Part shown: in pieces, positions 40,092 through 52,325 of the stretch
Position numbering within the stretch: position 1 is the first letter of the stretch
Layout of the letters: each line of letters starts with the position of its first letter
Assembly: GCA_963748075.1 (NCBI GenBank)
Contig: CAVVHQ010000018.1
Coordinates: 3,832-67,831 of the forward strand
From: VRUE01 sp963748075
Lineage (GTDB): Bacteria > Actinomycetota > Thermoleophilia > Solirubrobacterales > 70-9
DNA length: 64,000 bases
Direction: 5' to 3'
Notes under the pieces: model-generated
Database searches by the model: none
The model's input: only the letters and a program-made list of their open reading frames with translations
Told to the model about the DNA's origin: nothing
Program-made: the position numbers and the translations under genes

Positions 40092-40112
40092 TAACTTACG
40101 TGTAGTAAGTTA
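40092..40112. promoter_or_regulatory. 8-5-8 palindrome in the CMD/glnA divergent spacer
   Basis: TAACTTAC (40092-40099), GTGTA, GTAAGTTA (40105-40112): a perfect inverted repeat of operator size in an AT-richer stretch. It is closer to the CMD-like start (80 bp) than to glnA (147 bp). Confidence 0.5.
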
Positions 40113-40258
40113 TAGCTGGTTTCGCCGCCTCTCGCAAGCCCTTCTCGGCATCCGTCACATACCCGTAATAGGTGGGGTGATGCGCGGCGCCGCGCCCCGG
40201 CGTCCCGTCGCCTATCGTTGGCCCCAACGAGCCGCAGCGCCGAGAAAGGAGCCGGGAG

Positions 40259-41611
40259 ATGGCAGACCAGCCCAAGAGTGCCGCCGACGTCCAGGAGATC
40301 GTCAAGGAGCGCGACGTCCGCTTCGTGCGGCTCTGGTTCACCGACGTGCTCGGCCAGCTGAAGAGCTTCTCGATCAACGCGGCCGAGCTCGACGACGCTT
40401 TCGAGGGCGGCATGGGGTTCGACGGCTCCTCGATCACCGGCTTCAACCCGATCGAGGAGTCGGACATGATCGCGATGCCCGACCCCTCGACCTTCGCGAT
40501 CATCCCCTGGCGCCCCGAGGAGGAGAACGCGGTCGCCCGCATGTTCTGCGACATCCGGGTGCCCGGCGGCGACCCCTACGAGGGCGACCCGCGCTGGATC
40601 ATGCGCCGCGCCCTCAAACGCGCCGAGGACCTCGGCTTCGACACCTACAACATCGGCCCCGAGCTGGAGTACTTCTACTTTCGCTCCGCCAACCCGGCCG
40701 GCGGCGTGCCCGAGGTGCTCGACGAAGGAGGCTACTTCGACCTGACCACGCTCGACGCCGGCTCCGACCTGCGCCGCGAGACGGTGCTGGCGCTGGAGAA
40801 GATGGGCATCCACGTCGAGTACACCCACCACGAGGTCGGCCCCTCCCAGCACGAGGTCGACATGCGCTACAAGAACGCGCTGGCGATGTCCGACGACTGC
40901 ATGACCTACCGCATCGTCGTCAAAGAGTACGCGATGAAATACGGCTGGCACGCGACCTTCATGCCGAAGCCGCTGTACGGGGAGAACGGCTCGGGGATGC
41001 ACGTCCACCAGTCGCTCGGCAAGGACGGCAGGAACGCCTTCTTCGACCCCGAGGACCAGTACTTCCTCTCGGCCACCGCGAAGGCCTTCATCGCCGGCCA
41101 GCTGCGCCACGCGCGCGAGATCTCACCGCTCTTCGCGCAGTGGGTCAACTCCTACAAGCGCCTCGTCCCCGGCTTCGAGGCGCCGGTCTACCTCGCCTGG
41201 TCGCGCCGCAACCGCTCGGCGCTGATCCGCGTGCCGCTCTACCACCCCGGCAAGGAGGGGGCGACCCGCGCCGAGCTGCGCTGTCCCGACCCGGCCTGCA
41301 ACCCCTACCTGTGCTTCGCCGGCATGCTCCAGGCGGGGCTGGAGGGGATCGAGAAAGGCTACGAGCTGCCCGAGCCGATGGAGCAGAACCTCTACCACCT
41401 ATCGCCCGAGGAGCGGGCGCAGCGCGGCATCGAGGAGCTGCCGGAGACGCTCGGCGAGGCGATCGAGATCGCGGCCGACTCGGAGCTGGTCCTGCGCACC
41501 CTGGGCGAGCACACCTTCCGCCGCTTCGTCGAGATCAAGCGGCAGGAATGGGACGAGTACCGCGTCCAGGTCACCCCCTACGAGCTGGAGAACTTCCTTC
41601 CGGTGCTGTAG
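40259..41611 (+). CDS. glnA: Glutamine synthetase, type I
   Basis: GS makes glutamine from glutamate, ammonia and ATP. The product (450 residues) has the family landmarks DVLGQLKSFSINAAELDDAF and GFDGSSITGF near the start, GPELEYFYF, the ATP-site VGPSQHEVDMRYKNAL, FMPKPLYGENGSGMHVHQSL and the C-terminal NPYLCFAGMLQAGLEGI. It lacks the 25-residue insertion and C-terminal adenylylation Tyr typical of GSI-beta, so it is the shorter GSI-alpha type. A GAGAAAGGAG site precedes the ATG. A weak hairpin follows the stop. Confidence 0.96.
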   Translation: MADQPKSAADVQEIVKERDVRFVRLWFTDVLGQLKSFSINAAELDDAFEGGMGFDGSSITGFNPIEESDMIAMPDPSTFAIIPWRPEEENAVARMFCDIRVPGGDPYEGDPRWIMRRALKRAEDLGFDTYNIGPELEYFYFRSANPAGGVPEVLDEGGYFDLTTLDAGSDLRRETVLALEKMGIHVEYTHHEVGPSQHEVDMRYKNALAMSDDCMTYRIVVKEYAMKYGWHATFMPKPLYGENGSGMHVHQSLGKDGRNAFFDPEDQYFLSATAKAFIAGQLRHAREISPLFAQWVNSYKRLVPGFEAPVYLAWSRRNRSALIRVPLYHPGKEGATRAELRCPDPACNPYLCFAGMLQAGLEGIEKGYELPEPMEQNLYHLSPEERAQRGIEELPETLGEAIEIAADSELVLRTLGEHTFRRFVEIKRQEWDEYRVQVTPYELENFLPVL

Positions 41612-41634
41612 GGGAGCTGGGCTTCCCCGTTTCG

Positions 41635-44094
41635 TCAGTCGGAGCTTCTTGGGTGGGATAGGGCCGAGGGCCACCAGAACCGATCGCCCGCGGTCAGGGC
41701 GATCGAAGGGACGAGAACGCTGCGCACCAGGAAGGTGTCGAGCAGCACGCCGAAGGCGACGACGAAGCCCAGCTCGACGAGGAAGACGAGGGGGAGGACG
41801 GCGAGCACCGAGAAGGTGCCGGCGAGGACGATGCCGGCGCTGGTGATCACCCCGCCGGTCACCGCGAGGGCGCGCAGGATGCCCTGTTCGGAGCCGTGCG
41901 CGATCGTCTCCTCGCGGGCGCGGGCGATCAGGAAGATGTTGTAGTCGATCCCCAGCGCGACCAGGAAGACGAAGGCGAAGAGCGGCAGCGAGGGGTCCGA
42001 TCCGGGGAAGTCGAAGACGAGCTCGAAGGCGAAGTAGCCCACCCCGAGCGCCGCCAGGAAGCTGAGGATCACCGTGCCGATCAGGATCAGCGGCGCGACC
42101 ACGGCGCGCAGCAGGCCGATCAGGATCAGCAGCACGACGACCAGGACGATCGGCGGGATCACGATCGAGTCCCAGCCGGCCGCGTCGCGCACGTCGAATT
42201 CGATCGCGGTCGGCCCGCCGATCAGGGTGGAGGGCGCGACCCCGTGGGCGGCCTTGCGGATCGGCTCGACCAGGTCGAAGGCCGCGGTCGAGTAGGGATC
42301 GGGTTCGAGGGTCGCCTGCACCAGGACGCCGGAGGGCCCCCGCGCGACCGGTTGCGAGACCGCCTCGACGCCGTCGACCCCGGCGACCGCCCGCCGCACC
42401 GCCGGCACCTCGGCCGGGCCCTGGACGACGACGTCGGTGGGGGCGGTGGCGCCCGAGGGGAAGCTCTTGCTGACCAGCTTCTGGCCTTCCACCGACTCGA
42501 CTTCGTCGACGTAGGCGTCTTCGTTGGTGAGTTCGGTGGAGAAGAAGGCAAAGCCGGCGCAGAAGACGAGCAGGACGACGAGCGAGCCGCCCATCACCCG
42601 GCGCGGCGAGAGGGCGACCCGGTCGCCGACCCGTTTCCAGAAGCCGTGAGTGGCGTCGGCCGGGTGCTCGAGCCGGTGGCGCCGCATCTCGTAGGGCAGG
42701 AAGACCGCGCGGTCGAGCGGCCCGACGATCAGCGAGGGGATCCGTCGGCGGCTGAGCCGGCGCAGGACCCAGTTGACGAGCACCAGCGGCAGCAGCACGA
42801 GCACCAGCAGGCAGGCGGCGATCACCCGGCCGAGCGCGCCGAGCGCCGAGCCCTCGACGATCCTCCGCCGCGCCCGCTCGGAGACCCCCTCTGCGCCGGG
42901 CGCGGTCGAGGCGGTGTGCGGCACGAACGGCCAGAAGGCGCGGCGGCCGAAGATCGTCAGCAGCGCCGGCAGCAGGGTCAGCATCGAGAGCGCCGCGCAG
43001 AAGATGCCGATCGCGGCGATCGGGCCGAGCCCTGAGGTGCCGTTGACCTTCGCCACGGTCAGGCAGAGCAGCGCGGCGATCACCGTCGCCGCCGAGGCGA
43101 AGATCGCCGGCCCGGCCGAACGCAGCGCTTCGCGCATCGCCTCGTGCCTGTCGACGGTGCGGCGCAGCTCCTCGCGGTAGCGGGCGACCAGCAGCAGCGC
43201 GTAGTCGGTGCCGGCGCCGAGCACCAGCACCGACATGATCGAGCTGGACTGGCCGTTGATCGTCACCCCCAGCTCCGAGATCCCGAAGCCGATCGAGCGC
43301 GAGAGCGCCTCGGCGAACAGCACCGCGATCAGCGGGATGAAGAGAAACATCGGCGAGCGGTAGATCAGGATCAGCAGGAAGATCACCAGGCTGACCGCGG
43401 CCAGCAGCAGGGTGCCGTTGATCCCTTCGAAGACCTCGAGCGCGTCGGCCGAGAAGCCGGCGCCGCCGGTGACCTTGACCTCGAGGCCGCCACCCGGGTC
43501 GGAGGCCTGCTCGCGCCAGTAATCGACCGGGTCGATGATCGTTTCCCCCTGGCCGCTGGCCTTGATGTAGGCGGTGACGATCGCCGCCTTGCCGTCCGGC
43601 GAGCAGAGCGGGCCGACGAAGGGGGCGTAGCCGGGCGGCTGGCCGGGGACCGCCCTGGTCGGTCCGCCGCAGGCGGGGGGAAGGCCCGCCGGCGCCGCGG
43701 CGGGCGCTTCGCCTGAGCCACCGCCCTCGCCGCCCGCGGCGGCCGTTTCGCCATCGGCGACGACCCCGGGGAAGCGCGCCCGGGTCATCTTCCCGACGTC
43801 TTCGACGAGCGTGCGGCGGTCCGCCCGGGTGAGGCCCGATTCTCGCCTGAAGACGACCACGGCCGGGGCCAGGCGGCCGTTCTGCAGCGATTCGGTTGCG
43901 TCCAGCGCCTTGGTCGATTCCGCTTCTCCGGGCAGGTAGGAGGAGGCCTCGTTGTTTTCGGCGTCCTGGAACTTGCCGGGGAGGTTGGCGGGGCCGGCGG
44001 CGACGAAGATCGCGACGAACCAGATCGCGAAGACGACCCACTTCGCGCGCCGGCCGGCGGAGAAGGTGAAGATGGAACCGCGCATCCGCGGCAT
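41635..44094 (-). CDS. MMPL-family RND transporter
   Basis: This 819-residue membrane protein has two repeats of one helix, a large loop and five helices. The first repeat contains TLLLAAVSLVIFLLILIYRS, the second ILVVVLLILIGLLRAVVAPL. Conserved intramembrane signatures include GAGTDYALLLVARYREELRR and GIDYNIFLIARAREE with Asp-Tyr pairs used for proton coupling in MmpL3-type exporters. It probably moves lipids or hydrophobic compounds outward. Its start lies 4 nt after the DUF255 gene stop, so both are in one transcript. Confidence 0.93.
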   Translation of the reverse strand: MPRMRGSIFTFSAGRRAKWVVFAIWFVAIFVAAGPANLPGKFQDAENNEASSYLPGEAESTKALDATESLQNGRLAPAVVVFRRESGLTRADRRTLVEDVGKMTRARFPGVVADGETAAAGGEGGGSGEAPAAAPAGLPPACGGPTRAVPGQPPGYAPFVGPLCSPDGKAAIVTAYIKASGQGETIIDPVDYWREQASDPGGGLEVKVTGGAGFSADALEVFEGINGTLLLAAVSLVIFLLILIYRSPMFLFIPLIAVLFAEALSRSIGFGISELGVTINGQSSSIMSVLVLGAGTDYALLLVARYREELRRTVDRHEAMREALRSAGPAIFASAATVIAALLCLTVAKVNGTSGLGPIAAIGIFCAALSMLTLLPALLTIFGRRAFWPFVPHTASTAPGAEGVSERARRRIVEGSALGALGRVIAACLLVLVLLPLVLVNWVLRRLSRRRIPSLIVGPLDRAVFLPYEMRRHRLEHPADATHGFWKRVGDRVALSPRRVMGGSLVVLLVFCAGFAFFSTELTNEDAYVDEVESVEGQKLVSKSFPSGATAPTDVVVQGPAEVPAVRRAVAGVDGVEAVSQPVARGPSGVLVQATLEPDPYSTAAFDLVEPIRKAAHGVAPSTLIGGPTAIEFDVRDAAGWDSIVIPPIVLVVVLLILIGLLRAVVAPLILIGTVILSFLAALGVGYFAFELVFDFPGSDPSLPLFAFVFLVALGIDYNIFLIARAREETIAHGSEQGILRALAVTGGVITSAGIVLAGTFSVLAVLPLVFLVELGFVVAFGVLLDTFLVRSVLVPSIALTAGDRFWWPSALSHPRSSD

Positions 44095-44098
44095 TTTT

Positions 44099-46066
<1,968 letters not shown>

Positions 46067-46198
46067 CCGGCCAGGGTACCCGGGGACCTCGGCAGGCCGA
46101 CTATTGGCGGGGCGCGGTCAGCGAAAGTGGGTCGCGGTGGCCGAATGTCGCACCCCGTCCCGCATCGACCCAGACCGCTGCGGGTCTACATTCCACAG

Positions 46199-47605
46199 GT
46201 GGCAAACAGACGACTCAGCAAGCGCGGCGAGCCGGCGCTCGATGCCGTCCTGGGGAAGCTGGACGAGGACGAGCGCGAGGTGGTGCTGACAGCGCTGGCG
46301 CGGGCCGAACGGACCGAGGCCGAGCTGCGCTACCTGGCCGACCACGACTCGCTGACCGGGTTGCTGGACCGGCTCCGCTTCCGCGCAGAGCTGGACCAGC
46401 ACGTCTCCTTCACCGCCCGCTACGGCGGCCAGGGCGCCGTGATGATCGTCGACATCGACGGGCTGAAGGCGGTGAACGACTCGTTCGGCCATCACGCCGG
46501 CGACAACCTGATCCGCCAGGTCGCCGAGGTGATGCGGGAGCGGGTCCGCGTCACCGACGTCGTCGCGCGGCTCTCCGGCGACGAGTTCGCGATCCTGATG
46601 CCGCAAACCGACACCACCGGCGCGCTTCAGCTCGGCGAAGATCTGCGCTTCCGGGTGGCGGAGAAGGCCCGCCCCGTGCCGGAGGGCGAGGGGGCGACGA
46701 TCAGCGTCGGGATCGCGATGTTCGGCGGCGGGCTGGGCGGATCGGAGGCGGTGCTGGTGGCCGCCGACCAGGCGATGTACAGGGCGAAGGAGGGAGGGCG
46801 CAACCAGATCGCCCTGTTCCGCGACCCGAGCGAGCCGCAGCGTGGCCCGAAGCGCAACCAGACCACGGCGGCGCGGATTCGCGACGCTCTCACCGAAGAT
46901 CGCCTCAGCCTCCACTCGCAGCCGATCCGCAGCCTCGCCTCCGGCGGCATCGAGCGCTACGAGCTGCTGCTGCGGATGAGGAGCGAGGAGGGGGAGCTGC
47001 TGTCGGCCGCCTCCTTCATCGAGGCCGCCGAGCGCTCCGGCATGGTGCAGGAGCTGGACCGCTGGGTCGTCTCCCGGGCGCTCGAGCTGCTTGCCGAGCG
47101 GGAAGGCAAGGGCACTCCCCCGAGTCTCCACGTCAACCTCTCCGGCGCTTCGCTGACCGACGTCTCGGTGCTCGAGTTCATCGAGCGGCGGCTCGACGAA
47201 GGCGGCGTCGACCCCTCCCGCTGCACCTTCGAGATCACCGAGACGGCGAACGCCTACGACTACGAGCAGGCGGCCGGCTTCGCCGACCGGCTCACCGAGT
47301 TCGGCTGTCAGCTGGCGATCGACGACTACGGCGCCGGCTTCGGCCCCTTCCACTACCTGAAGCGGATCCCCTTCGACCTGATCAAGATCGACGGCTCCTT
47401 CGTCGAGGACATGCCGCGCAGCGACGCCGACCAGCTGACCGTGCAGGCGATCGTCCAGATCGCCCGCGGCCTCGGCAAGACGACGATCGCCGAGTACGTC
47501 CAGGACGACCGGACGACCGAGATGCTGCGCGAGTACGGGGTCGACATGGCCCAGGGCTTCCACCTCGGCCGCCCCGTCGACCTCGCCGAGGCGTTCCCGG
47601 TCTGA
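46199..47605 (+). CDS. GGDEF-EAL domain protein (c-di-GMP turnover)
   Basis: A GGDEF domain (residues about 45-205) has HDSLTGLLDRLRFRAELDQH and the active loop RLSGDEFAIL, with Ser in place of the first Gly, still compatible with cyclase activity. The EAL domain (about 220-465) retains RYELLLRM (Glu of ExL), HVNLSGAS, FEITETA, AIDDYGAGFG, DLIKIDGSF and MAQGFHLGRP, so phosphodiesterase activity is likely. No sensor domain precedes them except a short helix. I use GTG 46199, 6 nt after a TACATT box; ATG 46145 would add 18 residues. Confidence 0.92.
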   Translation: MANRRLSKRGEPALDAVLGKLDEDEREVVLTALARAERTEAELRYLADHDSLTGLLDRLRFRAELDQHVSFTARYGGQGAVMIVDIDGLKAVNDSFGHHAGDNLIRQVAEVMRERVRVTDVVARLSGDEFAILMPQTDTTGALQLGEDLRFRVAEKARPVPEGEGATISVGIAMFGGGLGGSEAVLVAADQAMYRAKEGGRNQIALFRDPSEPQRGPKRNQTTAARIRDALTEDRLSLHSQPIRSLASGGIERYELLLRMRSEEGELLSAASFIEAAERSGMVQELDRWVVSRALELLAEREGKGTPPSLHVNLSGASLTDVSVLEFIERRLDEGGVDPSRCTFEITETANAYDYEQAAGFADRLTEFGCQLAIDDYGAGFGPFHYLKRIPFDLIKIDGSFVEDMPRSDADQLTVQAIVQIARGLGKTTIAEYVQDDRTTEMLREYGVDMAQGFHLGRPVDLAEAFPV

Positions 47606-47837
47606 GCGCCGGGCTCATAACCCGTCGGGTCCTGTCCCGAGAACCCAAGGGATGAGGCGCATTTTGGTCTCGGCGGAGAGCGATGTGAGCCGGACCAGTT
47701 CCACCGTCAAGCAGTTCGGCGAAGGGCCGCTTTCGGAGAGGGAAGCGAGGAGGAGGGCCAAGCCGATGACCGCGCCCCGGAGTCACCGCCGACGAACGAA
47801 GGGTGATCGGGCATCATTCTTGGCGATTCGCTGGTCT

Positions 47838-47860
47838 GCATCAAATTGATGCGCTAGTCT
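47838..47860 (+). promoter_or_regulatory. Operator palindrome and -10 box of the second toxin-antitoxin pair
   Basis: GCATCAA-A-TTGATGC (47838-47852) is a perfect palindrome, followed at once by TAGTCT (47855-47860), a -10-like hexamer 6 nt before the ATG at 47867. The antitoxin probably binds here. A leaderless transcript is likely. Confidence 0.6.
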
Positions 47861-47866
47861 GAGCCT

Positions 47867-48169
47867 ATGGCAACCAAGCAAAAGGACCGATCGACTTCTG
47901 CCCGTCGCGCCGGTCGTCGCACTACCTTGCGGGTTCCAGTGGGGCTCGAGTCAGAGCTGTCGTTGACCGCGCGCCGGCTGGAGGCGACCGAGAACGAGGC
48001 ACTCGTCTACCTCGCCCAGTTGGGCGCCGACGCGGCAAAGCGTCAACGCGCGGTCGAGAAGGTGACTGCGCGACGCCGTCGGGCGCTCGTCGGCCCCCGA
48101 GGTGCCACTGCCGAGGGACTTCCCTCTCCCGAGGAGGCGCGCGCGGCGATCCTCACCGAGCGCGGGTAG
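47867..48169 (+). CDS. Antitoxin-like small protein (partner of PIN toxin)
   Basis: The 100-residue product is basic at the N-terminus and has RRTTLRVPVGLESELSLTAR, followed by LEATENEALVYLAQLGADAA, a pattern like ribbon-helix-helix DNA-binding antitoxins. I do not recognise an exact family. It lies 12 nt before a PIN toxin and behind a perfect operator-like palindrome, so it is most likely the cognate antitoxin. Mixed codon composition and A+T-richer promoter suggest transfer. Confidence 0.75.
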   Translation: MATKQKDRSTSARRAGRRTTLRVPVGLESELSLTARRLEATENEALVYLAQLGADAAKRQRAVEKVTARRRRALVGPRGATAEGLPSPEEARAAILTERG

Positions 48170-48181
48170 GACGTCGGCCAG

Positions 48182-48694
48182 ATGGCGGTCTGGGACACCT
48201 CAGTCGCCTCTGGTCTGCATCCCGACTCCCCGCTCTATGAGCTGGCGAGCGAGGCGGCGCTGGCCCAGGAGCCGTTTCGGCTCGCCGCGCCCACCGTGCA
48301 CGAGATTGCTTTCGGCCTGCAGCGGCGCGCCGAGGCAGACGCCAGGTTCGCCACGCTTTTCCGCTGGTTCACCGATCTCCTCGATGCCGGCGTGGTCGAG
48401 GTTCTGCCGCTGAGTTGGGAGGCGGCGCTGCTGGCCGGACGACTGCGCGCGAACCGGCCGACTCCGCCGACCGGCGGGCGCGGCCGGAAAAGGCGCTCGC
48501 GCGACCCGAAGCCCGAGCGCCGGGTGGCCTGGATCGCCGACATCCAAATCGCGGCGACCGCATGGCTTGCGGGAGAGGATGTCTGCACAGCCGACCGGGA
48601 TCACTTCGAGGTGCTGAGCGACGCGATCGCCGGTCTGTTTCCGGACGAGGGGCGGCTAAAAGTGCTTCCCGCTCCGCAGGTGAGTGCAGTCTGA
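48182..48694 (+). CDS. PIN-domain toxin (VapC type, second locus)
   Basis: The metal-binding acids of the PIN fold are present: Asp in MAVWDTSVASGL, Glu in APTVHEIAFGL, Asp in WIADIQIAATAWLAGED and Asp in CTADRDHFEVL. A basic insertion (GGRGRKRRSRDPKPERR) lies before the third motif, unusual for the family and perhaps used for RNA binding. Length (170 residues) is slightly long. The frame is intact. It ends 29 nt before a tRNA-Met 3' fragment. Confidence 0.86.
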   Translation: MAVWDTSVASGLHPDSPLYELASEAALAQEPFRLAAPTVHEIAFGLQRRAEADARFATLFRWFTDLLDAGVVEVLPLSWEAALLAGRLRANRPTPPTGGRGRKRRSRDPKPERRVAWIADIQIAATAWLAGEDVCTADRDHFEVLSDAIAGLFPDEGRLKVLPAPQVSAV

Positions 48695-48723
48695 CCGATG
48701 ACCTGAGTCCGACACTCCGACCC

Positions 48724-48769
48724 GGCAGCTCATAACTGAAGCTCGCGGGTTCGAATCCCGCCCCCGCTA
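48724..48769 (+). pseudogene. 3' half of a tRNA-Met gene (attachment-site remnant)
   Basis: From the anticodon loop onward the sequence is that of tRNA-Met(CAT): CAG-CTCATAA-CTG, the T-arm GCGGGTTCGAATCCCGC and the 3' acceptor strand CCCCGCTA. No 5' half (AGCGGGG, D-arm) is present upstream. A 3' tRNA fragment is what remains at the distal end of an element integrated in a tRNA gene, so this marks a past insertion boundary. Confidence 0.85.
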
Positions 48770-48820
48770 TGGCCTTATGGGCGACCAATCCAGGTCGCTC
48801 AAACCCGGGTCTCGACTCAG

Positions 48821-49138
48821 ATGGCAGAGACCGTTCCCGTGCAGGAGCTGCGCAGCAACCTCGACAGCTTGCTCGATGATGTCAGCCGCCGACACGATCG
48901 TGTGCTGGTGACTCGGAACGGCGCTCCCACCGCGGCTCTGGTCCCGATCGACGGGTCCGCGGCGTTGGAAGAGACGGCTGAGGTTCTCTCAGACCCGAAC
49001 GCGCCTTCCGCGCTTGAGGCGGGCCTTGCCGAGATCGAGCGCGACGAAAAGTTGTACGGCACGTGCCCCTCTCGGAGCTGTAGTGGATGTCGGCCATCGA
49101 GGTCACGCGTCTCGCGCGCGACGATCTGCGAGAGCTGA
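48821..49138 (+). CDS. Phd/YefM-type antitoxin, possibly frameshifted at the C-terminus
   Basis: The N-terminal ETVPVQELRSNLDSLLDDVS and RHDRVLVTRNGAPTAALVPI are the Phd/YefM DNA-binding fold. After EIERDEKLYG the frame runs on for 25 odd, Arg/Ser-rich residues and overlaps the toxin gene by 52 nt. A single added base near 49059 would instead give a short HVPLSEL ending with TAG 3 nt before the toxin, the usual layout. So either the tail is aberrant or there is an indel. Confidence 0.8.
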   Translation: MAETVPVQELRSNLDSLLDDVSRRHDRVLVTRNGAPTAALVPIDGSAALEETAEVLSDPNAPSALEAGLAEIERDEKLYGTCPSRSCSGCRPSRSRVSRATICES

Positions 49139-49377
49139 TTGAAACACGCGATCTCCCTGCCGATACGCGGGAGCGCGTTTCGCGCTCGCTGCTCACTTTG
49201 GAGGAGCTCCCGCGGGCCGGCAGGCAGTTGTCCGGTGTTTGGCGAGACTGCCGTGCCCTGATCGGTTCATGGGGCTGGCTGATCGTCGTCTACATGTACG
49301 TCGAGTCAGCCGACAGGGTTGTCGTCATCGCCTTTCACGACGGTCGAACTTCGGAGAATGCGATAGCGGGTCTTTGA
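49087..49377 (+). CDS. RelE/ParE-family toxin
   Basis: The 96-residue product begins SAIEVTRLARDDLRELIETR and ends with VYMYVESADRVVVIAFHDGR, the beta-sheet core and C-terminal edge of RelE/ParE toxins. RelE members cut ribosome-bound mRNA; ParE members poison gyrase. The catalytic set cannot be told apart here. It is coupled to the Phd-like antitoxin and has a GGAG site in that gene. Frame intact. Confidence 0.86.
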   Translation: MSAIEVTRLARDDLRELIETRDLPADTRERVSRSLLTLEELPRAGRQLSGVWRDCRALIGSWGWLIVVYMYVESADRVVVIAFHDGRTSENAIAGL

Positions 49378-49553
49378 GAGAGGCAGCAGCGTCAGCCTCT
49401 TCAGATTGCTGCTTTCTCAATGCTGAAGCCGTTTTGGCGCTTGATTCAATGGCGACGGCTTGGTTACCCGTAAGACCGAATCGCCCCCCCGACATAGGAC
49501 GAAAAGCCCCGGAGGTCGCCGCCGTCACCGAGAGCTTTTGGAACTCGATGACA

Positions 49554-49584
49554 TCCAGGTCGGCCGACGAGCGACCGACCTGGA
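49554..49584 (-). terminator. Hairpin after katG (probable terminator)
   Basis: TCCAGGTCGG (49554-49563) and CCGACCTGGA (49575-49584) form a 10-bp stem with an 11-nt loop, beginning 9 nt beyond the katG stop. From 49378 to 49553 I see no gene. Confidence 0.65.
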
Positions 49585-49592
49585 CGTCGAGA

Positions 49593-51815
<2,223 letters not shown>

Positions 51816-51831
51816 GGGATTCCTTTCAGGG

Positions 51832-52275
51832 TCAGGGTTGTGATCGGGAACTGGGTGCGGCCGAGCAGTCGGGGCACCGGCCCCAATAGATGACCTCGGC
51901 CTCGTCGATCGCGAAGCCATGGTCCTCGGACGGGGTCAAGCAGGGGGTCGTGCCAACCGCGCAATCGACGTCGGCGATTGCACCGCACGACCGGCACACG
52001 ATGTGGTGATGGTTGTCGCCGACCCGCGACTCGTAGCGCGCCACGGAGCCCAGCGGCTGGATGCGCCGCACCAGGCTCGCGTCAGTCAGCGCTCGCAGCA
52101 CGTCGTAGACGGCCTGGAGGGACACCTCACCGAGGTCTTCGCGCGTGGCATCGATGATCGAGCTCGTGTCGGCGTGCGGATGATCATGCACTGCGGCCAG
52201 CACCGCCACGCGAGGACGGGTTGCGCGGAGGTTGGCCTCGCGCAACATGCGCTCGAGTTCCACGGTCGTCGGCAC
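51832..52275 (-). CDS. furA: Fur-family regulator (FurA)
   Basis: A winged helix (REANLRATRPRVAVLAAVHD, then SLQAVYDVLRALTDASLVRR) is followed by the dimerisation/metal domain with DNHHHIVCRSCGAIADVD and the terminal CPDC. It is the repressor of the katG operon, sensing iron or peroxide. I set the start at GTG 52275, which lies 7 nt after a CATACT -10 box (leaderless), giving the usual N-terminus; ATG 52293 is inside the promoter. katG begins 16 nt after its stop. Confidence 0.93.
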   Translation of the reverse strand: MPTTVELERMLREANLRATRPRVAVLAAVHDHPHADTSSIIDATREDLGEVSLQAVYDVLRALTDASLVRRIQPLGSVARYESRVGDNHHHIVCRSCGAIADVDCAVGTTPCLTPSEDHGFAIDEAEVIYWGRCPDCSAAPSSRSQP

Positions 52276-52282
52276 GGGCTGG

Positions 52283-52310
52283 AGTATGCCCATTTTCTGG
52301 AATCAATCAA
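52283..52310 (-). promoter_or_regulatory. furA promoter and candidate FurA box
   Basis: On the minus strand TTGATT (-35), a 16-nt spacer containing GATTCCAGAAAATGGG, and CATACT (-10) precede the furA GTG by 7 nt. The AT-rich spacer resembles the FurA-binding region known ahead of mycobacterial furA, from memory, and would give autorepression. Confidence 0.6.
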
Positions 52311-52325
52311 GTCTTCGTGGCGGCT

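Noticed and set aside
41612..41634. Hairpin GGGGA...TCCCC after glnA as terminator
   Set aside because: The stem is only 5-6 bp and no T-run follows closely; too weak to list as a feature.
41399..44041. 880-codon minus-strand frame over the MMPL gene
   Set aside because: It is an out-of-frame shadow with Arg-rich composition; the conserved MMPL motifs are in the other frame.
47652..47849. Short plus-strand frame before the second PIN toxin pair
   Set aside because: It is Arg/Ser-rich, has no motif, and runs into the operator palindrome. The 47606-47837 interval holds nothing else I can support.
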